Assembly (NCBI GenBank): GCA_043747295.1
Contig: JAYTPK010000168.1
Coordinates: forward strand, 14,740-78,739
From: JAAFIP01 sp043747295
GTDB lineage: Bacteria > Pseudomonadota > Gammaproteobacteria > Burkholderiales > Burkholderiaceae_C
Direction: 5' to 3'
Length of the DNA: 64,000 nucleotides
Part shown: positions 32,355-41,194 of the stretch, piece after piece
Numbering within the stretch: position 1 is the first letter of the stretch
Layout: each line of letters opens with the position of its first letter
Position numbers and translations under genes: made by a program
Notes under the pieces: generated by a model
Databases searched by the model: none
The model's input: only the letters and a program-made list of their open reading frames with translations
Told to the model about the DNA's origin: nothing

Positions 32355-34115
32355 TTAATGGATTTCTGGCTCGCCAGCCGCTTTACCCGTAGCGTCTGCT
32401 TTGTAGTCAGTTTCTAAAAAGTCAAAGTCACAGCCCTTGTCGGCTTGCTGAATATGCTTTAAATACAGCGCCCCGTAGCCTCTGCTGAATTTGGGCATTG
32501 GCGGTATCCAAGCGCTGCGGCGCTTGGCCAATTCGGCATCGCTTACCGCCATGCTGATGCTGCGCGCTTCGATGTCTAGCGTGATCAAATCGCCATCTTG
32601 CACCAAGGCCAGCGGCCCGCCCACATGGCTCTCGGGCGTGACGTGCAGCACGCAGGCGCCGTAGCTGGTACCGCTCATGCGCGCATCGCTGATGCGCAGC
32701 ATGTCGCGCACGCCTTCTTTGAGCAGCTTTTGCGGGATGGGCAGTTGCCCCCACTCCGGCATGCCGGGCGCGCCTTGTGGGCCTGCGCTTTGCAGCACTA
32801 TCACGCTATCGGCCGTTACATCCAATTCCGGCGCGTCGATGCGGGCGTTCATGTCGTTGTAGTCTTTGAACACCACAGCTTTGCCAGTGTGTTTATAAAA
32901 CTTCGCCTCCATCGCTGCCGGTTTGATAACAGCGCCACCGGGGGCAATGTTGCCGTACAGCACTGCCAAGCCATCTTTGGGCACCAGCGGGTTGCTCATA
33001 GGGCGAATCACGTCGTCGTTGTACACCTTGGCACCCGCGATGTTCTCGCCCAACGTGGTGCTCATGATGGTTTGGGCGCTGCCGTCTAGAAGCCCGCCGG
33101 TTTTCACGTCACCCAACTGCGTGAGCAGGGCACGCAGGCCACCCGCGTAGTAAAAATCCTCCATCAAAAACTTGCCGCTGGGCCGCAGGTTGGCCAGCAC
33201 GGGCGTTTTGCGCGCCATAGCATCGAACTGGTCGATGTTCAGATCAATGCCCGCCCGCCGCGCCATCGCCACCAGGTGCACGATGCTGTTGGTGCTGCCG
33301 CCCAACGCCAGTACGGTGGTAACAGCGTTGTCAAACGATGCCTTGGTGAGAATGTCGGACGGTTTGATGTCTTGCCACACCATCTCGACAATGCGCTTAC
33401 CAGTCAGCGTGGCCATCTGCGCGTGACGCGAGTCGGGCGCCGGAATACTGGCCGCACCGGGTAGAGTGAGGCCCAGTGCCTCTGCCGCACTGGTCAGCGT
33501 GCTGGCGGTGCCCATGGTCATGCAATGGCCCGGGCTGCGGGCAATGCCGTCTTCTACTTCTTGCCAATCTTGCTGCGTAATGTTGCCCGCGCGCAGCTCA
33601 GCCCAGTACTTCCAGGTGTCCGAGCCGCTGCCAATCACGCCGCCTTTGTAGTCACCGCTGAGCATCGGGCCTGCGGGCATAAAGATGGTGGGCAGGTTCA
33701 TGCTGATCGCACCCATGATGAGCGCGGGCGTGGTCTTGTCGCAGCCACCCATCAGTACTGCACCATCGGCCGGGTAGCTGCGCAATAGCTCTTCCGTCTC
33801 CATCGCCAGCAGGTTGCGGTACAGCATGGTGGTGGGCTTTTGCATCGGCTCACTTAAAGAGATAGCTGGCATCTCCACCGGAAACCCACCCGCCTGCCAA
33901 ATGCCGCGCTTGATCTCTTCGACCCGCTGTTTGAAGTGGGTGTGGCAGGGGTTAATGTCGCTCCAGGTGTTGATGATGGCTATCACCGGCTTGCCAGCGT
34001 AGTCACTGCGGTGGTAGCCCATTTGCGCGGTGCGTGAGCGGTGGCCAAAACTGCGCAGGTCTTGTACGCCGTACCAGCGGTGGCTGCGCAGTTCTTCAGG
34101 TTTTTTTCGGGTCAT
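32355..34115 (-). CDS. IlvD/Edd family sugar-acid dehydratase
   Basis: 586 residues from ATG 34115; a TTG five codons upstream would overlap the lactonase stop. The iron-sulfur cluster cysteines are in place: C57 (INPCHTH), C125 (GGCDKTTP) and C198 (SPGHCMTMG). RISDARMSGTSYG (~463-475) is the family signature with the catalytic serine. It belongs to the pentonate/hexonate branch: L-arabinonate and D-xylonate dehydratases are its closest described relatives by memory, rather than dihydroxy-acid dehydratase. Given its neighbours (uronate dehydrogenase and lactonase) it may dehydrate an aldarate such as galactarate or glucarate to a 2-keto-3-deoxy acid. That would be a non-standard choice of enzyme family. 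Confidence 0.85.
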   Translation of the reverse strand: MTRKKPEELRSHRWYGVQDLRSFGHRSRTAQMGYHRSDYAGKPVIAIINTWSDINPCHTHFKQRVEEIKRGIWQAGGFPVEMPAISLSEPMQKPTTMLYRNLLAMETEELLRSYPADGAVLMGGCDKTTPALIMGAISMNLPTIFMPAGPMLSGDYKGGVIGSGSDTWKYWAELRAGNITQQDWQEVEDGIARSPGHCMTMGTASTLTSAAEALGLTLPGAASIPAPDSRHAQMATLTGKRIVEMVWQDIKPSDILTKASFDNAVTTVLALGGSTNSIVHLVAMARRAGIDLNIDQFDAMARKTPVLANLRPSGKFLMEDFYYAGGLRALLTQLGDVKTGGLLDGSAQTIMSTTLGENIAGAKVYNDDVIRPMSNPLVPKDGLAVLYGNIAPGGAVIKPAAMEAKFYKHTGKAVVFKDYNDMNARIDAPELDVTADSVIVLQSAGPQGAPGMPEWGQLPIPQKLLKEGVRDMLRISDARMSGTSYGACVLHVTPESHVGGPLALVQDGDLITLDIEARSISMAVSDAELAKRRSAWIPPMPKFSRGYGALYLKHIQQADKGCDFDFLETDYKADATGKAAGEPEIH

Positions 34116-34126
34116 GATTTTTAACT

Positions 34127-35041
34127 TCAAGTTGTGATGGCAAAAATAGGTTCGGGCAGGCCTTGCACGCCCGGGCGCAGCGCAAACACACCGCCCGCCA
34201 GCGGCTGGTCTGACAGGTCAATGCCTTCAGGCCGGATGGACGTGACAAACAGCGTGCGCATGTCGTCGCCACCAAAGGCGCACATGGCGGGTTTTTTAAC
34301 GGGCACGGCCAGCGACTGGTCTAACTTGCCTTGTGGTGTGAAGCGGTGTACCAAGCCTGCGTCGTTGCCGCAAATCCAGTAGCAGCCGTCGGCGTCCACC
34401 GCTGCGCCGTCTGGGCGGCCGGGCAGCGGGTGCATGTCCACAAATACGCGGCGGTTGGTAGGTGTGCCGGTTGCGGTGTCGTAGTCAAAAGCCCATACGG
34501 TTTGCACGCTGGGGTGTGAATCGCTCAGGTACATGGTGCGGCCATCAGGGCTGAAGGCTAGGCCGTTGGGCACTACCATGTGATCTACCAGCTGCCTTAA
34601 GTTACTATTATTTTCGTAGCTGGTTAAGCAGGGATTACCTTGTCCTACAGCCATATTGACCATCATGGTACCGGCCAAAAACCGCCCTTGACGGTCGCAG
34701 CGGCCATCGTTAAAGCGCATGCCATGGGTGTTGTGTGGCGCAACAACTAGGCGCTTAACTTGCAAGTCACCACCCTGCCCTTGACCCGTGATAGGTGCAG
34801 GCGTGCGCAGATGGAAAATTCCACTCTCCATACCGGCAATCCAACCGCCCGCAGCATGCATGGCGATGCAGCCCAGCATCTCGGGCGCGGCCCAGCTTTG
34901 CACCTGCTCGCTACTGGCTTGCCATTGGTAGAGCTTTTTTTGCACAATGTCTACCCAGTACAGCGCTTTGTCTGCAGGGTGCCACACGGGGCTTTCGCCT
35001 ACGCTGTTGCGGGCATCGACAATAAGTTCTGCGGTGCTCAT
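34127..35041 (-). CDS. SMP-30/gluconolactonase family sugar-acid lactonase
   Basis: 304 residues, a six-bladed beta-propeller with one divalent metal. Ligands: E16 (SVGESPVW), an Asn in VPNGLAFSPDG and an Asp in GRPDGAAVDADG; THGMRFNDGRCDRQGRF provides the substrate-binding Asn/Asp. This is the usual set for gluconolactonase, L-arabinonolactonase and aldarolactonase. It sits 13 bases after the uronate dehydrogenase gene and 11 before the dehydratase, so it should open the aldarolactone formed by the dehydrogenase. The substrate is inferred only from that order. No signal peptide. Confidence 0.88.
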   Translation of the reverse strand: MSTAELIVDARNSVGESPVWHPADKALYWVDIVQKKLYQWQASSEQVQSWAAPEMLGCIAMHAAGGWIAGMESGIFHLRTPAPITGQGQGGDLQVKRLVVAPHNTHGMRFNDGRCDRQGRFLAGTMMVNMAVGQGNPCLTSYENNSNLRQLVDHMVVPNGLAFSPDGRTMYLSDSHPSVQTVWAFDYDTATGTPTNRRVFVDMHPLPGRPDGAAVDADGCYWICGNDAGLVHRFTPQGKLDQSLAVPVKKPAMCAFGGDDMRTLFVTSIRPEGIDLSDQPLAGGVFALRPGVQGLPEPIFAITT

Positions 35042-35054
35042 GATCTACGTGCTG

Positions 35055-35873
35055 TTAAAACGGCCCGGCCTTCACAAATCCACCACCTTGATAGATTTTG
35101 GCCGGGTCTGCAGAATCCAGCGCAGGCACGCTTTCGAGCTTAGCGCGAAACGGCTCTGAGCTGTCTTGCGCCACAAAGCCTAAGTGCACAGCTTGGCTGT
35201 TGTCCCACCACACGTCGCGGTTATTGGACACACCATACACAATGGTGTGTCCCACATTGGGCGCAAACAGCGCGCAACGCACCAGCTCGGTCAAGTCGCG
35301 GTAGCTTAGCCATGTGTGCAGCATGCGGCGGTCTTTAGGCTCAGGAAAAGACGAGCCTATGCGAATGCAAACCGTCTCTACACCAAAGCGATCAAAATAA
35401 AACCGCGACAAGTCTTCGCCATACGATTTAGACAAGCCGTAGTAACCATCAGGCCGCTTGGCGCAATCGGCACCAATCACATCGCTTTGCTTATGAAACC
35501 CCACCACATGGTTAGAACTGGCAAAAACCACACGCTTAACACCGTGCAGGCGCGCAGCCTCGTACAGGTTAAACACACCTTTGATATTGGCTTCTAATAT
35601 CTCTTCAAACGGCCGTTCGACCGAGACGCCACCCATATGCACAATAGCCTGCGCGCCCTGCACTAAGCGGTGCACAGCAGCCTTTTCTGCCAGGTCGCAT
35701 ACGGTGCATTCTTCATGTGCAGCCGCCTCACCCAAAGGCAATATGTCTGACAAGTGCAACACCTTGGCATAAGGTGCCAGTCGCTCACGCAGCACCTTGC
35801 CTAAACCACCTGCTGCACCTGTAAGCAGCAGCTTTGATAACGGTGTGGTGATCGGCGGGATTGGCATAAACAA
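35055..35873 (-). CDS. udh: Uronate dehydrogenase (NAD-dependent)
   Basis: 272 residues, a short-chain/extended dehydrogenase. The NAD motif TGAAGGLGKVLRERLAP (~18-34) follows a 17-residue leader and is near-identical in style to Agrobacterium Udh (LLVTGAAGQLGRVMRERLAP, from memory). Also shared: VHMGGVSVERPFEEIL, FASSNHVVGF, the catalytic YYGLSKSYGE (Tyr and Lys) and SFPEPKDRRMLHTWLS. It oxidises D-galacturonate and D-glucuronate to the 1,5-lactones of galactarate and glucarate. It is first in the lactonase-dehydratase-GntR-RraA-Bug array, all on the minus strand with short gaps. A second start at residue 3 is possible. Confidence 0.9.
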   Translation of the reverse strand: MFMPIPPITTPLSKLLLTGAAGGLGKVLRERLAPYAKVLHLSDILPLGEAAAHEECTVCDLAEKAAVHRLVQGAQAIVHMGGVSVERPFEEILEANIKGVFNLYEAARLHGVKRVVFASSNHVVGFHKQSDVIGADCAKRPDGYYGLSKSYGEDLSRFYFDRFGVETVCIRIGSSFPEPKDRRMLHTWLSYRDLTELVRCALFAPNVGHTIVYGVSNNRDVWWDNSQAVHLGFVAQDSSEPFRAKLESVPALDSADPAKIYQGGGFVKAGPF

Positions 35874-35910
35874 TTGCTTGGGACAAAATGTAGTTATTAA
35901 AAATTCTTAG

Positions 35911-35921
35911 TTGTAAGACAA
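35911..35921. promoter_or_regulatory. Candidate FadR-subfamily GntR operator upstream of udh
   Basis: TTGTAAGACAA fits the FadR-subfamily pattern TNGTNNNACNA exactly and lies 38 bases before the udh start, inside an AT-rich promoter-like region. The GntR-FadR gene of the same cluster is the natural candidate to bind it. Confidence 0.45.
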
Positions 35922-35982
35922 ATTTTACTACCGGGAGGGAGCTTGTCTAGTCATTGATTACCCTTGTTTGGCAATCGTCACA

Positions 35983-36084
35983 CTACAAAGAACCAGTAAA
36001 AGCACTAAAACATCACTTTTATCAATGAAATATGCTTGTAGTCCAAGCATTTACTACTTAGACAGCTATGAAATTAATAGCACT
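35983..36084 (+). repeat. Dispersed repeat, copy 7 (overlaps the 3' end of ispF)
   Basis: Long form: TACAAAGAACCAG, AAAAGCACTAAAACATCAC, then core TTGTAGTCCAAGCATTTAC, CTTAGACAGCTATG and AAATTAATAGCAC. The last ~19 bases are inside ispF and give its final codons and the TAG. Confidence 0.9.
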
Positions 36085-36548
36085 GCAGCTCTAGCCTCGA
36101 TGCTCAAGCCCTCACCTACCGGCCCCATCTTCTCTGCAGTTTTAGCCTTTACATTCACTTGCGATACCGCCACCCCCAATGCAGCAGCAATACGCTCGCA
36201 CATCGCCGGAATGTGCGTTGCCAGCTTAGGAGCCTGCGCGATGATGGTGCTGTCGACGTTGCCAATTTGGTAGCCTGCAGCCCGCACGCGCCGTGCGGCT
36301 TCAGTCAGCAAAGCAATTGAATCTGCACCTTTAAACTGCGCATCCGTATCAGGAAAGTGACGGCCAATATCACCCAAGGCCGCTGCACCCAGCAGTGCGT
36401 CGGTGATGGCGTGCAACAGCGCGTCAGCGTCTGAATGGCCTAGCAAACCTTTGTCGAAAGGGATGTGCACGCCGCCCAGTATCAGCTTGCGACCAGGTAC
36501 CAAGGCATGGGTGTCCCAGCCTTCGCCAATTCGAAATGGTGTGTTCAT
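36066..36548 (-). CDS. ispF: 2-C-methyl-D-erythritol 2,4-cyclodiphosphate synthase
   Basis: 160 residues, the family length. Cyclises CDP-ME 2-phosphate in the MEP isoprenoid pathway. IGEGWDTHALVPGRKLILGGVHIP has the metal-binding D and H (residues ~10-12), then GLLGHSDADALLHAITDALLGAAALGDIGRHFPDTD holds the third ligand His and the flexible loop. Its start overlaps the ispD stop by four bases (ATGA), showing coupling. The last residues AAVLLIS and the stop codon derive from dispersed-repeat copy 7. Because the normal family end is just here, the repeat sits exactly at the gene border. Confidence 0.97.
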   Translation of the reverse strand: MNTPFRIGEGWDTHALVPGRKLILGGVHIPFDKGLLGHSDADALLHAITDALLGAAALGDIGRHFPDTDAQFKGADSIALLTEAARRVRAAGYQIGNVDSTIIAQAPKLATHIPAMCERIAAALGVAVSQVNVKAKTAEKMGPVGEGLSIEARAAVLLIS

Positions 36549-37276
36549 GCGGTGGTCTTTCTGCTTTGCAATATCGCCTGAGCCAGTGCAAAGTCTTCGG
36601 GGTAGGTAATTTTGAAATTGTGTGCGCTGCTAGGTACCAGCTTGGGCGCATGGCCCGCTAGCTCCATGGCGCTGGATTCGTCGGTAACTTGGCTACCCGC
36701 CGCGTTTAGCGCGTCCATTAAAGCGCCTATACGAAACATTTGTGGGGTGTGCGCCAGCCATTTGTCAGCGCGGCTGATGGTGGCGGCCACGCGGTCTGCG
36801 CTGGAAGATTTCAGGGTGTCGGGCAAAGGCAGCGCTAGCAGACCGCCCACTGGGTCGTGCTGGCAAGCATCTATCAAGGCATTGATTTGTGCAGGCGTGA
36901 CCAAGCAACGCGCTGCGTCATGCACCAGCGCCCAGTCTTGGGATTGCGCACCATGGCCTAGCAGATGGTTTAAACCATTCAATACCGTAACAGCCCTTGT
37001 ATCGCCTGCACAAGCTGCTATGAAATGTGCAGTACCCACACACTCGCTGAATAACGCATCATCAGTAGCGATCACAACCCAAGTTTGCACAATGCGGGGC
37101 ACAGCGGCAAAAGCCGCCAAGGTATGTGCCACCATGGGCTGCCCAGCGATGCTTTGGTATTGCTTGGGTAACGTATTACTGCCCTGAGAAATAGCGCGTG
37201 TGCCAGTGCCGCCGCAGGGGATGAGCGCATAAAACTGGGGGGCGATTGGGGGGCTATTTTGGGGACTTAGGGGCAT
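36545..37276 (-). CDS. ispD: 2-C-methyl-D-erythritol 4-phosphate cytidylyltransferase
   Basis: 243 residues. The nucleotide loop ALIPCGGTGTRAISQGSNTLPKQYQSIAGQPM (residues ~17-48) keeps the glycine-rich GGTGTR and the lysine of LPKQY, but G-T replaces the more usual G-x-G at the first site. VHDAARCLV, DTLKSSSADRVAATISRADKW and TDESSAMELAGHAPKLV complete the CTP/MEP site. A 13-residue Pro/Ser-rich leader precedes the fold. Forms an operon with ispF by ATGA overlap; divergent from mfd across a short region with GTG starts. Confidence 0.95.
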   Translation of the reverse strand: MPLSPQNSPPIAPQFYALIPCGGTGTRAISQGSNTLPKQYQSIAGQPMVAHTLAAFAAVPRIVQTWVVIATDDALFSECVGTAHFIAACAGDTRAVTVLNGLNHLLGHGAQSQDWALVHDAARCLVTPAQINALIDACQHDPVGGLLALPLPDTLKSSSADRVAATISRADKWLAHTPQMFRIGALMDALNAAGSQVTDESSAMELAGHAPKLVPSSAHNFKITYPEDFALAQAILQSRKTTA

Positions 37277-37369
37277 AGTTATTCATATCTTAAGCGGGTA
37301 TTCTAAAATCACAGCTTCACACCCCACTGCTTTGACTTTGGGGTGTTTTGTATTTGTGGTCAAAAAAAC

Positions 37370-40300
37370 GTGGATTACCCCAAACTCTCCCCCGGCAAAC
37401 GGCATACCCTGCCCCGCCCCATCAGCTCGGCTGATTCGCTGCTGTTATCCGAATTTGCTACGCGCGAGAAGGCAGCAGGGCGCATTACCGCTATCGTCAC
37501 GGCCGACGCCACCGATGCGCAGCGCATCTTGGACGAGATGGTGTTTTTTGCGCCTGATTTGCAAACTGTGATGTTCCCTGACTGGGAAACCCTGCCGTAT
37601 GACACCTTCTCGCCGCACCAAGACCTGATCAGCGAACGCTTGGCCACGCTATGGCGTATTCACAGTCATAGTGGCCAACGCGACCCCAAAGACGCTGCCG
37701 ATGTGGTGCTGATCCCAGCCACCACCGCGCTGTACCGCGTGGCACCGCCCAGCTTTTTAGCCGGCACCACCTTTCAGTTTAAGGTCAAACAAAAGCTTGA
37801 CGAAGCCAAGTTGAAAGCACAGCTGACCCTGGCGGGCTACAACCACGTCACGCAAGTCGTCAGCCCGGGTGAATATGCCGTACGCGGTGGGCTGATTGAC
37901 CTGTTCCCCATGGGTAGCATGGTGCCTTACCGCGTAGATTTGTTTGACGACGAGGTCGATTCCATTCGCACCTTTGACCCCGACAGCCAACGCAGCCTGT
38001 ACCCCGTGCCTGAAGTGCGCCTGCTGCCGGGCCGCGAGTTTCCGATGGACGACGCAGCGCGAGCCAAGTTTCGCAACCGCTGGCGCGAGTTGCTGGAAGG
38101 CGACCCGACCAAGAGCCGCATTTACAAAGACATTGGCAACGGCGTAGCTACCGCAGGCATTGAATATTATTTGCCACTGTTTTTTGACGATACGGCTACT
38201 GTGTTTGACTATCTGGGCAAAGAAGCTACCGTGGTCTTGCACGGAGATTTGGAACCCGCATTTGCGCATTTTTGGCAAGACACAAAAGAGCGTTACCGAT
38301 TGGTGCGCGGCGACCCCGACCGACCTGCACTGGCACCTGAAGCTTTGTTTTTAAGCAGCGAGCAGTTCTACAGCATTGCCAATACTTTTGGCCAGCTGGC
38401 CCTTAGGGCTACTGCGCAAGAAGCTACCGAATTTGTAGCGCAACCCTTGCCGCCCCTGGCTGCCCAGCGCGGCATGGAAGAGCCACTGTCGCTGCTCAAA
38501 TCGCACATCGTGGGTACCAAACACCGCGTTTTGATCTTGGCCGAGAGCGACGGCAGGCGTGAGAGCTTGCTAGACTTTTTGCGCGCCAGCCATTTGGTGG
38601 TGCCGCTGTTTGATTCGCTGCTTGAGTTTCAAGCCAGCGATGAAAAATTTGGCATTACCACCGCTGCACTTGCCGCAGGCTTTGCCTGGACAGAAGGTGC
38701 CATTGATTTTATTACCGAGACCGAGCTTTTTGCCAGCGTAGGCGGTGGCCCACGCAGACGGCGTAAGCAAGAACAAGTGAGCGATGTTGAATCGCTCATC
38801 AAAGACTTAAGCGAGCTTAACGTGGGCGACCCCGTTGTGCACAGCCAGCACGGCATTGGCCGGTATCGCGGTTTGGTCAACATGGACGTAGGGCAAAAAA
38901 TGCCCGATGGCTCGCCGACGCTGCAAGAGTTTTTGCTACTTGAATATGCAGGCGATGCCAAACTGTATGTGCCCGTGAGCCAACTGCATTTGATCAGCCG
39001 CTACACAGGTGTGTCAGCCGATGAAGCGCCCCTGCACCGCTTAGGCTCAGGCCAGTGGGAAAAAGCCAAACGCAAAGCCGCCGAGCAAGTGCGCGACAGC
39101 GCAGCCGAGCTGCTGAACATTTACGCACGCCGGGCAGCACGCCAAGGCCATGCATTCAAATTCTCGCCACAAGACTACGAAGCCTTTTCTAACGACTTTG
39201 GCTTTGAAGAAACTGCTGACCAGCGCGCCGCCATCCACGCCGTGATGCAAGACATGATTTCGCCGCGTCCGATGGACCGCCTAGTGTGTGGCGACGTAGG
39301 CTTTGGCAAAACCGAAGTCGCTTTGCGCGCCGCCTTCATGGCCGTGACGGGTGGCAAACAAGTGGCCATCCTAGCGCCCACCACGCTGCTGGCCGAGCAG
39401 CACTTTGACACTTTGACAGACCGCTTTAGCAAATGGCCCGTCAAAATTATGGAGATGAGCCGCTTTCGTAGCGGCAAAGAAATCACTGCCGCCATTAAAG
39501 GCTTGGCCGACGGCAGCGTAGACATTGTGGTGGGAACACACAAGCTGCTCAGCCCTTCAGTGAAATACAAAGACCTTGGCCTCTTAATTGTGGACGAAGA
39601 GCACCGCTTTGGCGTGCGCCACAAAGAGGCTATGAAAGCCCTGCGCGCCGAGGTGGACATCCTCACGCTGACGGCCACGCCCATCCCCCGCACGATGGGT
39701 ATGGCGCTAGAAGGCCTGCGCGATTTAAGCGTCATCGCCACCGCGCCGCAGCGCCGCCTGGCTATCAAAACTTTTGTGCGCACCGAAGGCACGGGCGTGA
39801 TACGCGAGGCCGTGTTGCGCGAGCTAAAACGTGGTGGACAGGTCTACTTTTTGCACAACGAAGTCGAGACGATTGAAAACCGCCGCGCCAAGCTGGAAGA
39901 AATTCTGCCCGAAGCCCGCATTGCTGTGGCCCACGGCCAAATGCCTGAGCGCCAGCTAGAAAAGGTGATGAAAGACTTTATCGCCCAGCGCTACAACCTG
40001 TTGCTGTGCTCCACGATTATCGAGACGGGTATTGACGTGCCCACGGCCAACACGATTGTGATGAGCCGTGCTGATAAGTTTGGCCTGGCCCAGCTGCACC
40101 AGCTGCGCGGCAGGGTGGGCCGCAGTCACCACCAAGCCTACGCCTACCTGATGGTGCCCGACGTAGAAGGCCTGACCAAACAAGCCAGCCAGCGCATGGA
40201 AGCCATTGTGCAGATGGAAGAACTGGGCAGCGGCTTTTATTTAGCCATGCACGACTTAGAGATTCGCGGTGCAGGCGAAGTGCTGGGCGAGAACCAATCG

Positions 40301-40879
40301 GGCAATATGCTGGAAGTGGGCTTTCAGCTGTACAACGAAATGCTGGCCGAGGCTGTGCGCAGTCTCAAGGCCGGCCAAGAGCCCGATTTGCTGTCGCCAC
40401 TGCACGTGACCACCGAGATCAATCTGCACGCGCCTGCCCTGCTGCCCAGCGACTATTGCGGCGATGTGCACCTGCGATTGAGTTTTTACAAAAAGCTGGC
40501 CACGGCAAAAACCACCGACAAAATCGACCAACTACTCGAAGAAATTGTCGACCGCTTTGGCAAGCTGCCGTCGCAGGCGCAAACCCTCATCGACGTGCAC
40601 CGCCTGCGCGTCATTGCCAAGCCTTATGGCGTGACCAAGGTAGACGCAGCGCCCGGCATGATCACCATCAACTTCCAAAAAGACCCACCTATTGACAGCT
40701 TGGCCATCATCCATTTGATTCAAAAGAACAAACACATCAAACTGGCAGGCAACGACAAACTACGAATTGAGCGCGAGCTGCCAGATACCAAGGCGCGGGC
40801 GCAGATGGTGCGCGATGTGCTTAAAAGCTTGGGGCAACCTACTACGGCAGCCGCAAAACCCGAGGCACTAGCAACATAA
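37370..40879 (+). CDS. mfd: Transcription-repair coupling factor
   Basis: 1169 residues from GTG 37370, which gives MDYPKLSPGKRHTLPRP, the typical start of betaproteobacterial Mfd; the GTG nine codons earlier adds Cys-rich residues not seen in the family. Order: UvrB-homology domains 1-2 (~20-330), RNA-polymerase interaction domain (DPVVHSQHGIGRYRGLV, ~490), RecG-like translocase with Walker A GDVGFGKTEVALRAAF (~640), DEEH box VDEEHRFGVRHKEA (~740), motif V/VI TGIDVPTANTIV and QLRGRVGRSHHQAYAY, then the C-terminal TRCF domain (~1000-1110). It releases stalled RNA polymerase and recruits UvrA. The promoter lies in the 66-94 bases from ispD. Confidence 0.97.
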   Translation: MDYPKLSPGKRHTLPRPISSADSLLLSEFATREKAAGRITAIVTADATDAQRILDEMVFFAPDLQTVMFPDWETLPYDTFSPHQDLISERLATLWRIHSHSGQRDPKDAADVVLIPATTALYRVAPPSFLAGTTFQFKVKQKLDEAKLKAQLTLAGYNHVTQVVSPGEYAVRGGLIDLFPMGSMVPYRVDLFDDEVDSIRTFDPDSQRSLYPVPEVRLLPGREFPMDDAARAKFRNRWRELLEGDPTKSRIYKDIGNGVATAGIEYYLPLFFDDTATVFDYLGKEATVVLHGDLEPAFAHFWQDTKERYRLVRGDPDRPALAPEALFLSSEQFYSIANTFGQLALRATAQEATEFVAQPLPPLAAQRGMEEPLSLLKSHIVGTKHRVLILAESDGRRESLLDFLRASHLVVPLFDSLLEFQASDEKFGITTAALAAGFAWTEGAIDFITETELFASVGGGPRRRRKQEQVSDVESLIKDLSELNVGDPVVHSQHGIGRYRGLVNMDVGQKMPDGSPTLQEFLLLEYAGDAKLYVPVSQLHLISRYTGVSADEAPLHRLGSGQWEKAKRKAAEQVRDSAAELLNIYARRAARQGHAFKFSPQDYEAFSNDFGFEETADQRAAIHAVMQDMISPRPMDRLVCGDVGFGKTEVALRAAFMAVTGGKQVAILAPTTLLAEQHFDTLTDRFSKWPVKIMEMSRFRSGKEITAAIKGLADGSVDIVVGTHKLLSPSVKYKDLGLLIVDEEHRFGVRHKEAMKALRAEVDILTLTATPIPRTMGMALEGLRDLSVIATAPQRRLAIKTFVRTEGTGVIREAVLRELKRGGQVYFLHNEVETIENRRAKLEEILPEARIAVAHGQMPERQLEKVMKDFIAQRYNLLLCSTIIETGIDVPTANTIVMSRADKFGLAQLHQLRGRVGRSHHQAYAYLMVPDVEGLTKQASQRMEAIVQMEELGSGFYLAMHDLEIRGAGEVLGENQSGNMLEVGFQLYNEMLAEAVRSLKAGQEPDLLSPLHVTTEINLHAPALLPSDYCGDVHLRLSFYKKLATAKTTDKIDQLLEEIVDRFGKLPSQAQTLIDVHRLRVIAKPYGVTKVDAAPGMITINFQKDPPIDSLAIIHLIQKNKHIKLAGNDKLRIERELPDTKARAQMVRDVLKSLGQPTTAAAKPEALAT

Positions 40880-40927
40880 TTGCATGATACTTATTATTGT
40901 CCATGTAATTATTTTAGGAGCCTTGCC

Positions 40928-41194
40928 ATGGGCCAAGTCACAATTTACATGGACGACGATGCCATAGCCCGTGCTAAAGCTGCGGCTGCGGCGGCCAAAC
41001 TGTCGCTTAGCAGCTGGCTGGCCAAGCTGGTGAAAGAGCAAACGCCCGAAGTAGACGCTAATGGCTGGCCATTGGGGTTTTTCGAAAGTATTGAGGCCAA
41101 CAAGCACATTTGGGATGACTTTCCCAGCTTGGAAGAAATTCGTGCTGACATGGGCACAGACCTACCCAGAGAGAGCTTTCAATGTATCTGCTAG
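40928..41194 (+). CDS. Ribbon-helix-helix antitoxin (VapB/CopG-like)
   Basis: 88 residues from ATG 40928, with AGGAG 8 bases upstream; a longer frame from 40880 lacks one. MGQVTIYMDDDAIARAKAAAAAAKLSLSSWLAKLVKEQ is a ribbon-helix-helix (beta strand QVTIYM, two helices) that would bind operator DNA as a dimer. The C-terminal half (EANKHIWDDFPSLEEIRADMG) is the sort of acidic tail that covers a PIN toxin. The toxin frame starts inside its last codons (13-base overlap), a standard antitoxin-toxin layout. The toxin is broken by a stop codon, so the antitoxin may now be solitary. It stands 48 bases after mfd. Confidence 0.75.
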   Translation: MGQVTIYMDDDAIARAKAAAAAAKLSLSSWLAKLVKEQTPEVDANGWPLGFFESIEANKHIWDDFPSLEEIRADMGTDLPRESFQCIC

